Part shown: in pieces, positions 1 to 5,683 of the stretch | Layout of the letters: each line of letters begins with the position of its first letter | Numbering within the stretch: position 1 is the first letter of the stretch | Source of the DNA: an uncultured Mollicutes bacterium | GTDB taxonomy: Bacteria > Bacillota_I > Bacilli_A > RFN20 > CAG-826 | Reading direction: 5' to 3' | Assembly: GCA_900549975.1 (NCBI GenBank) | Contig: URQK01000085.1 | Location: 1-6,654, forward strand | Length of the DNA stretch: 6,654 nt | Program-made: the position numbers and the translations under genes | The notes under the pieces: model-generated | The model's database searches: none | What the model saw: only the letters and a program-made list of their open reading frames with translations | What the model was told of the DNA's origin: nothing

Positions 1-603
1 ACTGTGCAATGTTGTCTCTGCCCTCCCGGGGCTTACGATATACGGCGTTGCCCGCATGATAAAGTCTCTAATTTGTTTACGATATTTTGGATCATCACTT
101 ACTTGTTCAGCAATAATATCTTCTGCACCTTGGATAGCATCTTCTATAGTTAATACTTTCTTTTCTTCATTAATATATTTTTTTGCTTCTTCTAAAACCA
201 CTACATCTTTATTTAATTCTAATAATGTTTTAGCAAAAGGCGCTAAACCTTTTTCTTTTGCAACACTAGCACGTGTTTTCTTTTTAGGTTTAAATGGACG
301 ATAAATGTCCTCTAATTCGGTCATTGTATGAGCGGCATTTAATGAAGCCATAATCTCATCGTTCATAAAACCTTGTTCAGTAATTGATTTAACAATTGTA
401 TCAAGTCTTTCATTAAAACCTTTAATGTACTCTAAACGTGTGTAAAATTTTCTTAATACTTCATCATCAAGACTACCTGTTACTTCTTTACGATATCTAG
501 CAATAAAAGGAATAGTATTTCCTTCATCTAATAAGCCAATAACAGCATTTACTTGACTTTCTTTAATGTTTAATTCTTCACTTAATGTTTTAACTATATC
601 CAT
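1..603 (-). CDS. tex: Tex family RNA-binding/transcription accessory protein, N-terminal part (gene runs off the left edge)
   Basis: The frame stays open from an ATG at 603 to the window edge, giving 201 residues of a family usually a little over 700 long. It reads as the Tex N-terminal helical region: LLDEGNTIPFIARYRKE (residues 24-40), then LEDIYRPFKPKKKTR (about 96-110), then DIIAEQVSDDPKYRKQIRD (162-180). These are hallmark blocks shared with Bacillus YdcI/Tex. Known family members continue into a YqgF-like domain, helix-hairpin-helix repeats and a C-terminal S1 RNA-binding domain, all outside this window. Tex is a cytoplasmic nucleic-acid-binding protein linked to transcription and RNA metabolism; its exact reaction is not settled. 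The start is fixed by GGAGG at 616-612, inside the last codons of the upstream lipoprotein gene, so the two are probably cotranscribed and coupled. Residues from about 184 onward (bases 1-55) are GC-rich and no longer resemble Tex; see findings. Confidence 0.93.
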   Translation of the reverse strand, partial: MDIVKTLSEELNIKESQVNAVIGLLDEGNTIPFIARYRKEVTGSLDDEVLRKFYTRLEYIKGFNERLDTIVKSITEQGFMNDEIMASLNAAHTMTELEDIYRPFKPKKKTRASVAKEKGLAPFAKTLLELNKDVVVLEEAKKYINEEKKVLTIEDAIQGAEDIIAEQVSDDPKYRKQIRDFIMRATPYIVSPGRAETTLHS

Positions 604-608
604 ATTTT

Positions 609-1067
609 TTACCTCCAATTATAGTCATAAAATATTTCTTGTCGAGTATTAGTATTTTTATAAGAAAAAGCAATCTTTAACACCGGATTTTCTAAGTCCC
701 TTATAAATGTAAAACGAATTTTAGTTTGGTCACCACTTTTTTCTTTTACTGGTACCAAATTAAGTTTATCCTCATTAAAGAATCCAACATTTAGAGGACT
801 ATTAGTGGCATCGTTAACTTCTTTATCAAGCATAAGTATTGTGATATCTTCTAATCGCTCTTTTGCTTCCAAAAACATAATTTCTATTTTATATTGTGTA
901 TCTTTATAGGAAGTGGATGTGCCATTAATAGAAAAAGGAAGTTTACCCGAAACAACATAATTATTAGAATTAAGTGTTTCAAGTTGCTGATAATATAAGT
1001 CTTTTTTACTATTAGAAGAACAGCCAAATAACAAAAAAACTATTGGCATTAATCTTGCTTTTTTCAT
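609..1067 (-). CDS. Small predicted lipoprotein of unknown function
   Basis: This encodes 152 residues from the ATG at 1067. A longer start at TTG 1079 is in frame, but it would use up the GGTGAT ribosome-binding sequence, and starting at the ATG gives a textbook signal peptide. That peptide has a positive n-region (K2, K3, R5), a short hydrophobic stretch (residues 6-14) and a lipobox LLFGC with the lipidated cysteine at C16. The mature protein would therefore be anchored to the outer face of the membrane. After a Ser/Asn/Lys linker the rest is about 130 residues of polar, beta-strand-like sequence with no motif I recognise and no second membrane segment. It ends DYNWR just before tex, whose ribosome-binding site lies in its last codons. 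That coupling gives no functional link I can name. The lipoprotein call is solid; the role is unknown. Confidence 0.82.
   Translation of the reverse strand: MKKARLMPIVFLLFGCSSNSKKDLYYQQLETLNSNNYVVSGKLPFSINGTSTSYKDTQYKIEIMFLEAKERLEDITILMLDKEVNDATNSPLNVGFFNEDKLNLVPVKEKSGDQTKIRFTFIRDLENPVLKIAFSYKNTNTRQEIFYDYNWR
612..616 (-). promoter_or_regulatory. Shine-Dalgarno site of tex inside the lipoprotein gene end
   Basis: GGAGG lies 8 nt before the tex ATG and is formed by the final Trp and Arg codons of the preceding gene. The intergenic gap is only 5 nt. This supports translational coupling of the lipoprotein and tex and fixes the tex start. Confidence 0.85.
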
Positions 1068-1071
1068 TCTT

Positions 1072-1077
1072 ATCACC
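1072..1077 (-). promoter_or_regulatory. GGTGAT ribosome-binding site of the lipoprotein gene
   Basis: GGTGAT sits 4 nt before the ATG at 1067. It matches the 3' half of the full anti-SD complement (GGAGGTGAT), so it pairs with the 5' part of the 16S tail rather than the usual GGAGG core, which explains the short spacing. It decides the start over the upstream TTG at 1079. Confidence 0.6.
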
Positions 1078-1117
1078 AATAGTTAGTTTATCATATTTAC
1101 ACCAAGATAAATAGTTT

Positions 1118-1145
1118 ATTTTATTAAAAATTCATCTAATTTCAA
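1118..1145 (-). promoter_or_regulatory. Candidate sigma-A-type promoter for lipoprotein-tex
   Basis: TTGAAA (1145-1140) and TAAAAT (1123-1118) are separated by 16 nt. Both are one mismatch from consensus, in the gap between the Cse60-like gene and the lipoprotein gene. Transcription would begin near 1111, leaving a leader of about 44 nt. AT-rich DNA produces such matches by chance, so this is likely but unproven. It would let lipoprotein-tex be expressed apart from leuS. Confidence 0.5.
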
Positions 1146-1153
1146 GTGAATAA

Positions 1154-1342
1154 TTAATCACGAATTTTATAAATAATCATCGCCGAATATGAATAAATTT
1201 GATCTCCATCTGTTGTTAAAAAATGAGAGGTTTGATACTTAATATCAATAATGCTTGTATCCACTAATTTCTTGAGCAGTTCATTGATATTATTTTCTAA
1301 ATCCTCTTCATTTTCTTCGTCTATTATTGCCACATTAATCAT
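1154..1342 (-). CDS. Cse60-like small acidic protein (Spore_Cse60/DUF2758 type)
   Basis: This is a 62-residue soluble protein with a strongly acidic N-terminal third (IDEENEEDLENNINELL, residues 7-23). A second half follows with IDIKYQTS (about 32-39) and DQIYSYSAMIIYK (about 47-59). From memory this matches the Bacillus Cse60 pattern of an acidic DEE..KDLE..N segment, a central V(V/I)DIKY strand and a terminal QIY.FSAM(I/V)VY block, at the family's usual size of about 60 residues. Cse60 in Bacillus subtilis is a sporulation-specific small protein of unknown biochemical role; relatives occur in Firmicutes more widely, so the name does not prove sporulation here. There is no signal peptide or membrane segment. 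The start is supported by GGTGAT at 1351-1346. It lies 53 nt after the flavoprotein gene with no clear terminator between, so it may be the tail of the leuS operon. Confidence 0.75.
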   Translation of the reverse strand: MINVAIIDEENEEDLENNINELLKKLVDTSIIDIKYQTSHFLTTDGDQIYSYSAMIIYKIRD

Positions 1343-1345
1343 TTT

Positions 1346-1351
1346 ATCACC
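1346..1351 (-). promoter_or_regulatory. GGTGAT ribosome-binding site of the Cse60-like gene
   Basis: GGTGAT ends 3 nt before the ATG at 1342. The 9-nt string TGGTGATAA is identical to the one before the lipoprotein start (1078-1070). As there, the pairing would use the 5' portion of the anti-SD tail, which accounts for the short gap. Confidence 0.5.
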
Positions 1352-1395
1352 ATGATTATTGTAGACTTTTATATTTTAAAATTTTGTCGAAATTA

Positions 1396-2592
1396 TTACT
1401 TTAGCAAATTTCCCATTGCTAAGGCTATTTGAATAGAATAGCCGCCAATAAGAGCGTCAACATCAACCATTTCTCCTACTATATATAAGTTAGATACTAA
1501 TTTAGATTCCATATTTTTAGGATTAATTTCCTTAGTATCAATTCCGCCACTAGTAACAATGGCCTCTTCAATTGGCGCTAGTTTAAGGAAAGTTAATGGG
1601 AAATGTTTTAAGTATTTTATAAATCCTTTACGCATTTCTTTAGTAATTGCATTACAAGGCAATTCACCTTTAATATGAAGTTCACTTAATATAACCGAAC
1701 TAATTAAATAAGGAACAAATGCCGTTAAAGTACGAGATATTTCACGGTTACTATTAGCCATAAATTTTTGAACAAGTAATTTATCTAATTCTTCTTCGTT
1801 TACTCCTACTTTAAAATCTAATTCCATACTAGTAATTTCTTCGCGGTTAATGTAACTTGACATATTTTTAACAACATGTCCACTGATGCGATCTTTATAA
1901 AATTTAATACTACCATTTAAAGATTTAGAAAAATTTTTGCCAATTACTTTAAAACCTATTCCATCAAAAGTCAAACCATCTAATTTTTCTAGAAATTTAT
2001 CTTTTAAATAAATATCACATAAGCTTGATCGAATTGGAATAATCGTGTGCCCAAATTCTTTAGCAAATATATAGCCATTGCCAGTACTTCCTGTTGACGG
2101 ATAACTTTTTCCGCCACAAGCTAAAACTAACTTATCCGCTACAAAAGCATTATGAGGAACTTCCACTACGAATTTGTTATCTTCCTTATAGACTTTACTT
2201 ACCTTGTTATTAAGTAAAAACTTTACATTATATTTTTGGCATTCATTAACTAAAGCATTAACAATAGTTTGTGCTTTTAAAGATTTAGGATAGACGCGAT
2301 TATTTTCTTCAACAATTGATTCCACACCTAAAGAAGCAAAGAAATCTATCGCATCTTGACTAGAAAAGTGATATAAAGCAGTCTTTAAGAAATTAGCATT
2401 TCTAACGACACCTTTTAAAAAGTCGTTAACTGGTAATAATTTAGTATAATTACATTTACCATTACCAGTAATTAATAGTTTTTTTCCGACTTTTTCATTG
2501 CCATCAATAACAATTACATCAATTTTTTCTTTAGCTAAAGATAAAGCCGCCATTAAGCCACTAGGGCCGCTTCCAATAACAATGGCGTTCAT
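1396..2592 (-). CDS. NAD(P)/FAD-dependent oxidoreductase, HI0933/YhiN/BaiN family
   Basis: This is a 398-residue flavoprotein of full family length. It opens with a Rossmann FAD-binding motif GSGPSGLMAA (residues 7-16) and an acidic residue ending the second strand (D30). Next come the family-specific blocks LLITGNGKCNYTK (39-51), NRVYPKSLKAQ (98-108), LACGGKSYPSTGSTGNGY (157-174) and the C-terminal VDALIGGYSIQIALAMGN (378-395), where the GGY closes the FAD site. Family members include HI0933, E. coli YhiN and BaiN of bile-acid-converting clostridia. The physiological substrate of most members is unknown, so bile-acid reduction should not be assumed. It is a cytoplasmic enzyme with no signal peptide. 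Its ATG overlaps the leuS stop in TAATG, and GGTGG (2604-2600) lies 7 nt upstream inside leuS, so it is translationally coupled to the synthetase. No terminator is visible after it. Confidence 0.93.
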   Translation of the reverse strand: MNAIVIGSGPSGLMAALSLAKEKIDVIVIDGNEKVGKKLLITGNGKCNYTKLLPVNDFLKGVVRNANFLKTALYHFSSQDAIDFFASLGVESIVEENNRVYPKSLKAQTIVNALVNECQKYNVKFLLNNKVSKVYKEDNKFVVEVPHNAFVADKLVLACGGKSYPSTGSTGNGYIFAKEFGHTIIPIRSSLCDIYLKDKFLEKLDGLTFDGIGFKVIGKNFSKSLNGSIKFYKDRISGHVVKNMSSYINREEITSMELDFKVGVNEEELDKLLVQKFMANSNREISRTLTAFVPYLISSVILSELHIKGELPCNAITKEMRKGFIKYLKHFPLTFLKLAPIEEAIVTSGGIDTKEINPKNMESKLVSNLYIVGEMVDVDALIGGYSIQIALAMGNLLK

Positions 2593-4988
2593 TAGTTAGC
2601 CACCACACTAACGATTTTATTTTTAATTACGATAACTTTACGAATTGTTAGTCCTGTAGTGTGTTTTATAACATTAGGTGCAGATAATGCTGCGTTACGA
2701 ATTTCTTCTTCATTAGCATCAACACCAACAACAATCGTATCACGAACTTTGCCGTTAACTTGAACAGCTAAAGTCATTTCTTTTTTCACTAATTTAGCTT
2801 CATCACATTTTGGCCATGGTTCATAAGCGATAGTATTGTTATGACCTAATTTCTCCCACATTTCTTCACCCACGTGCGGAATAATACAGCTAATCATTTT
2901 TACAAATCCTTCCGCGTATTCACGTGGTAATTTATTGACACGATATACTTCGTTAATAAATATCATCATTTGAGATATTGCAGTATTAAATGCTAAATTT
3001 TCATAATCTTCTGTAACTTTCTTTACTGTTTGATGATATATCATATCAAGCTCTTTTACTTCTTCATCAACAATAATATTAGCATCAACAATAATACGAT
3101 ATACACGATCAATAAATTTATGAGCACCTTCTACTCCTTGATTTGACCAAGGTTTACTTGCTTCAAGTGGTCCCATAAACATTTCATATAATCTTAATGT
3201 ATCCGCGCCATGATCACGTACAATATCACTTGGGTTAACAACATATTCTGGGAATCTTTTACCCATTTTAATACCATTAGTACCCAAAATCATTCCTTGA
3301 TGAACTAATTTCTTGAATGGTTCATCAAATGAAATGTATCCATTATTATGCAAGAATTTGGTCCAAATACGTGAATAAATTAAGTGACCTACAGCATGTT
3401 CTGGTCCTCCAATATATAAATCAACTGGTAGCCAGTGATCCAATAATTTTTTATCAGCAAAGCATTTATCGTTATTTGGATCAACATAACGCATAAAATA
3501 CCAACTTGATCCTGCAGAACCTGGCATTGTCGAAGTTTCACGAACTCCTTTTATACCATTATGGTCATATTGTTTCCATGTAGTAGCGTTTTCTAAAGGT
3601 GCTTTACCATTTTTTCCGCGGTAATCATCAAGTTCTGGTAAAACTAAAGGAAGTTCATCATCGCTTAATGGATAAATCTTTCCATCAAATCCATGTACGA
3701 TTGGAACAGGTTCGCCCCAATAACGTTGACGAGCAAAAATCCATTCGCGGAATTTAAAGTTAACTTTCTTTTCACCAATTTTATTAGCGCTTAAATATTC
3801 AAGCATTTTCTTAATAGCGTCTTCTTTATTTAAGCCATTTAAGAAACCAGAATTAATATGTATGCCATCTTGAGTATAAGCTTCTTTAGTAATATCTCCA
3901 CCTTCTAAAACGGGAATAATTTCTAGATTAAACTTTTTAGCAAAAGCGTAATCTCTTTCATCATGAGCAGGTACAGCCATAATTGCACCAGTACCATAAG
4001 TAGATAAAACATAATCAGAAATATAAATTGGAATATGTTTATTATTAACTGGATTAATAGCGTACTTTCCAATAAAGCAACCAGTCTTTTCTTTATTTAA
4101 AGATGTTCTTTCTAATTCCGACTTTTTGCTAGCAGCTTTAATATATTCTTCAACTTCATCTTTTTTATCTTCACTAACTATTTTTCTTACTAAAGGATGT
4201 TCTGGAGATAAAACACAATATGTAGCACCAAATAAGGTATCACAACGTGTCGTAAATACTACAAAACTTTCATTACTATCCGCCACTTTAAAAGTAACAA
4301 GCGCACCTTCACTTCTTCCAATCCAGTTGCGTTGCATTTCTTTAGTTGATTCTGGCCAATCAATACGATTAAGTCCTTCTAATAATTGATCTCCAAAACT
4401 AGCTTGGTCAATAACCCATTGTTTTAAATTTTTACGAATTACTGGGTAACCTCCACGTTCTGATTTTCCATCAATTACTTCATCGTTAGAAAGGACAGTT
4501 CCTAATTCTTCACACCAGTTTACTGGCATATCAATATATTTAGCATAGCCTGCTAAATAAAGTTGTTTGAAAATCCATTGTGTCCATTTATAAAATTTTG
4601 GGTCACTTGTTACAATTGTTTTACTCCAATCGTAATCAAAACCTAATTCTTTTAATTGCTTAGTAAATGTGGTAATATTAGCTTCCGTAAATCCTTCGGG
4701 ATGGTGATTAGTTTTAATTGCATATTGTTCAGCTGGTAAACCAAATGAATCATATCCCATTGGATGAAGAACATTAAATCCTTGCATTCTTTTCATTCTT
4801 GAAACAATATCAGTTGCGGTATAACCTTCTGGGTGTCCAGCATGTAAACCAACACCAGATGGATAAGGAAACATGTCAAGAGCGTAAAACTTTGGTTTAG
4901 AAAAATCATAAACATCTGTTTTAAATGTTTGGTTTTCTTCCCAATATTTTTGCCATTTTTTTTCTATTTTAGCAAAATCATATCCCAT
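2592..4988 (-). CDS. leuS: Leucyl-tRNA synthetase
   Basis: This class I synthetase of 798 residues joins leucine to tRNA-Leu in the cytoplasm; bacterial LeuS is usually about 800-880 long. The class signature HAGHPEG is at residues 49-55, after PYPSGVGL. The CP1 editing domain follows RNWIGRSEG and spans roughly 220-400; it contains FTTRCDTLFGATY and GTGAIMAVPAHDERDYAFA, whose aspartates belong to the site that removes misacylated amino acids. WIFARQRYWGEPVP (about 410-424) returns to the catalytic core. The KMSKS loop reads KMGKR (574-578), followed by VVNPSDIV and GADTLRLYEMFMGPLEAS. The C-terminus has the VQVNGKVRD block of the tRNA-binding domain. The ATG at 4988 is chosen because AGGAGG precedes it and the protein then begins GYDFAKIEKKWQKYW, the normal LeuS N-terminus. 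The frame is open 39 codons further upstream, but that stretch holds the promoter and attenuator. It heads a probable operon with the flavoprotein. Confidence 0.97.
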   Translation of the reverse strand: MGYDFAKIEKKWQKYWEENQTFKTDVYDFSKPKFYALDMFPYPSGVGLHAGHPEGYTATDIVSRMKRMQGFNVLHPMGYDSFGLPAEQYAIKTNHHPEGFTEANITTFTKQLKELGFDYDWSKTIVTSDPKFYKWTQWIFKQLYLAGYAKYIDMPVNWCEELGTVLSNDEVIDGKSERGGYPVIRKNLKQWVIDQASFGDQLLEGLNRIDWPESTKEMQRNWIGRSEGALVTFKVADSNESFVVFTTRCDTLFGATYCVLSPEHPLVRKIVSEDKKDEVEEYIKAASKKSELERTSLNKEKTGCFIGKYAINPVNNKHIPIYISDYVLSTYGTGAIMAVPAHDERDYAFAKKFNLEIIPVLEGGDITKEAYTQDGIHINSGFLNGLNKEDAIKKMLEYLSANKIGEKKVNFKFREWIFARQRYWGEPVPIVHGFDGKIYPLSDDELPLVLPELDDYRGKNGKAPLENATTWKQYDHNGIKGVRETSTMPGSAGSSWYFMRYVDPNNDKCFADKKLLDHWLPVDLYIGGPEHAVGHLIYSRIWTKFLHNNGYISFDEPFKKLVHQGMILGTNGIKMGKRFPEYVVNPSDIVRDHGADTLRLYEMFMGPLEASKPWSNQGVEGAHKFIDRVYRIIVDANIIVDEEVKELDMIYHQTVKKVTEDYENLAFNTAISQMMIFINEVYRVNKLPREYAEGFVKMISCIIPHVGEEMWEKLGHNNTIAYEPWPKCDEAKLVKKEMTLAVQVNGKVRDTIVVGVDANEEEIRNAALSAPNVIKHTTGLTIRKVIVIKNKIVSVVAN
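2600..2604 (-). promoter_or_regulatory. Ribosome-binding site of the flavoprotein gene inside leuS
   Basis: GGTGG lies 7 nt before the ATG at 2592, within the last codons of leuS. With the one-base TAATG stop/start overlap it indicates termination-reinitiation coupling. Confidence 0.65.
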
Positions 4989-4998
4989 AATTTTAAAT

Positions 4999-5004
4999 CC
5001 TCCT
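4999..5004 (-). promoter_or_regulatory. Strong Shine-Dalgarno site of leuS
   Basis: AGGAGG lies 10 nt before the ATG at 4988 and abuts the U-tract of the leader terminator. It decides the leuS start against in-frame upstream starts at 5069 (ATG) and 5105 (TTG). Confidence 0.85.
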
Positions 5005-5033
5005 AAAAAACAAAACGCCCTATTAAGGACGTT
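5005..5033 (-). terminator. Intrinsic-terminator-like hairpin in the leuS leader (putative attenuator)
   Basis: On the leuS strand AACGTCCT (5033-5026) pairs with AGGGCGTT (5021-5014) around the four-base loop TAAT. That is 8 bp with one G-U pair, and it is followed at once by TTGTTTTTT (5013-5005). No gene ends here: leuS and the cyclophilin gene diverge. A terminator between promoter and ribosome-binding site is therefore best read as conditional termination of leuS mRNA. Its look is similar to terminators of aminoacyl-tRNA-synthetase T-box leaders, but the T-box core (TGGNACC-type) is not present in the short leader. The effector is unknown. Confidence 0.68.
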
Positions 5034-5067
5034 AGATATTAAAAAGCAGTTAATCATTATTAACGTC
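5028..5067 (-). promoter_or_regulatory. leuS leader: alternative hairpin and antiterminator segments
   Basis: GACGTTA (5067-5061) is the exact reverse complement of TAACGTC (5034-5028), the latter overlapping the 5' arm of the terminator. If these 7 bp form, the terminator cannot. The same GACGTTA segment overlaps a perfect 6-bp hairpin GTTAAT-AATG-ATTAAC (5064-5049), which would free the terminator arm. This gives two exclusive folds, a hallmark of attenuators. The pairings are read directly; their use in the cell is inference. Confidence 0.5.
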
Positions 5068-5073
5068 ATAGAT

Positions 5074-5102
5074 ATTATTACTTTTATAAAAAGTAAAGTC
5101 AA
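5074..5102 (-). promoter_or_regulatory. leuS promoter (-35 and -10)
   Basis: TTGACT (5102-5097) and AATAAT (5079-5074) are 17 nt apart, each one mismatch from the sigma-A consensus. Transcription should begin at about 5067, giving a leader of about 79 nt that starts near GACGTTA. TAATAT at 5077-5072 is a less well spaced alternative -10. Confidence 0.65.
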
Positions 5103-5144
5103 CAATTTTTGCTCATATTAAAAGTATAATTTATGGATTTATTA

Positions 5145-5153
5145 TGCTATAAT
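5145..5153 (+). promoter_or_regulatory. Extended -10 promoter of the cyclophilin gene
   Basis: TGCTATAAT is a perfect extended -10 element (TG at 5145-5146, TATAAT at 5148-5153). No good -35 box is present at 16-18 nt upstream, which the TG motif commonly compensates. Transcription would begin near 5160, leaving a leader of about 17 nt that still holds the ribosome-binding site. It is back-to-back with the leuS promoter, about 43 bp between the two hexamers. Confidence 0.75.
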
Positions 5154-5176
5154 TTGTTTTGAAAGAAGGAAAAAGT

Positions 5177-5683
5177 ATGATTATTATTAATGTTAAAAAC
5201 TATGGAAAAATCAAATTAGAATTAGATTATAAAAATGCACCTAATACATGCGCTAATTTTGTAAACCTTGCTAGAAGCAATTTTTATAATGGATTAACTT
5301 TTCATCGTGTAATTAAAGGCTTTATGATTCAAGGTGGTTGTCCGATTGGAAATGGAACAGGTGGTCCTAATTACTCGATTAAAGGTGAATTTAAACATAA
5401 TGGATTTAATAACGAATTAAGTCATAAACGCGGTGTTATATCGATGGCACGTGCTATGAACAAAGATTCTGCGGGAAGTCAATTTTTTATCATGCACAAA
5501 GATGGAGAATTTTTAGATGGCGATTATGCGGCTTTTGGTAAAGTAGTTGAAGGAATTGAAGTTGTGGACGCTATTGCTCGCGTTAGAACTTCTCCTAGTG
5601 ATCGTCCTTATGAGCCAGTTATTATCGAAAGCATCGAAGTAATTGATGAGCCAGATAATAAAGTTGAAAAGTTAGAAAAATAA
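5177..5683 (+). CDS. Cyclophilin-type peptidyl-prolyl cis-trans isomerase
   Basis: This is a 168-residue, single-domain cyclophilin that speeds cis-trans flipping of X-Pro bonds during protein folding. The core blocks are clear: FYNGLTFHRVIKGFMIQGG (36-54), with the catalytic arginine R44 and F49, M50 and Q52 of the proline pocket; GTGGPNY (60-66); GVISMAR (86-92); SAGSQFFI (98-105), with F103; and FLDGDYAAFGKVVEG (112-126). The position of the cyclosporin-binding tryptophan of human CypA is F112, and its active-site histidine is Y117; both kinds of change are seen in bacterial members and suggest weak cyclosporin binding. There is no signal peptide, so it is cytoplasmic and PpiB-like. A short charged tail (about 157-168) follows the domain. 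The ATG at 5177 is chosen because AAGGA (5166-5170) lies 6 nt upstream; the in-frame TTG at 5159 falls at the predicted transcription start. It is transcribed alone, divergent from leuS. Confidence 0.95.
   Translation: MIIINVKNYGKIKLELDYKNAPNTCANFVNLARSNFYNGLTFHRVIKGFMIQGGCPIGNGTGGPNYSIKGEFKHNGFNNELSHKRGVISMARAMNKDSAGSQFFIMHKDGEFLDGDYAAFGKVVEGIEVVDAIARVRTSPSDRPYEPVIIESIEVIDEPDNKVEKLEK

Noticed and set aside
56..304. Plus-strand open frame of 82 codons
   Set aside because: It lies opposite the conserved Tex coding frame, matches no family I know and has no ribosome-binding site; it is a shadow of tex.
1100..1160. Weak hairpin ATTCA...TGAAT followed by T's after the Cse60-like gene (a possible terminator)
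   Set aside because: The stem is five mostly A-T pairs with a large loop, too weak to call, and it overlaps the better-supported promoter for the lipoprotein gene.
1343..1395. A separate promoter for the Cse60-like gene (TACAAT at about 1363-1358)
   Set aside because: No -35 box lies at acceptable spacing, and the start would leave almost no leader. The gap shows no convincing promoter or terminator.
4126..4389. Plus-strand open frame of 87 codons
   Set aside because: It lies opposite the editing domain of leuS and is explained by the codon pattern of that gene.
4989..5105. A 39-codon in-frame N-terminal extension of leuS, or a leader peptide rich in Leu codons
   Set aside because: The stretch covers the -35/-10 boxes and the terminator hairpin, has no ribosome-binding site before its TTG or ATG starts, and has no stop of its own. 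The normal LeuS N-terminus begins at 4988 after AGGAGG. The open frame is expected by chance in AT-rich DNA.
4989..5153. A classical T-box riboswitch upstream of leuS
   Set aside because: There is no TGGNACC-type T-box core, no recognisable Stem I, and the space before the divergent promoter is too short for a standard T-box leader.
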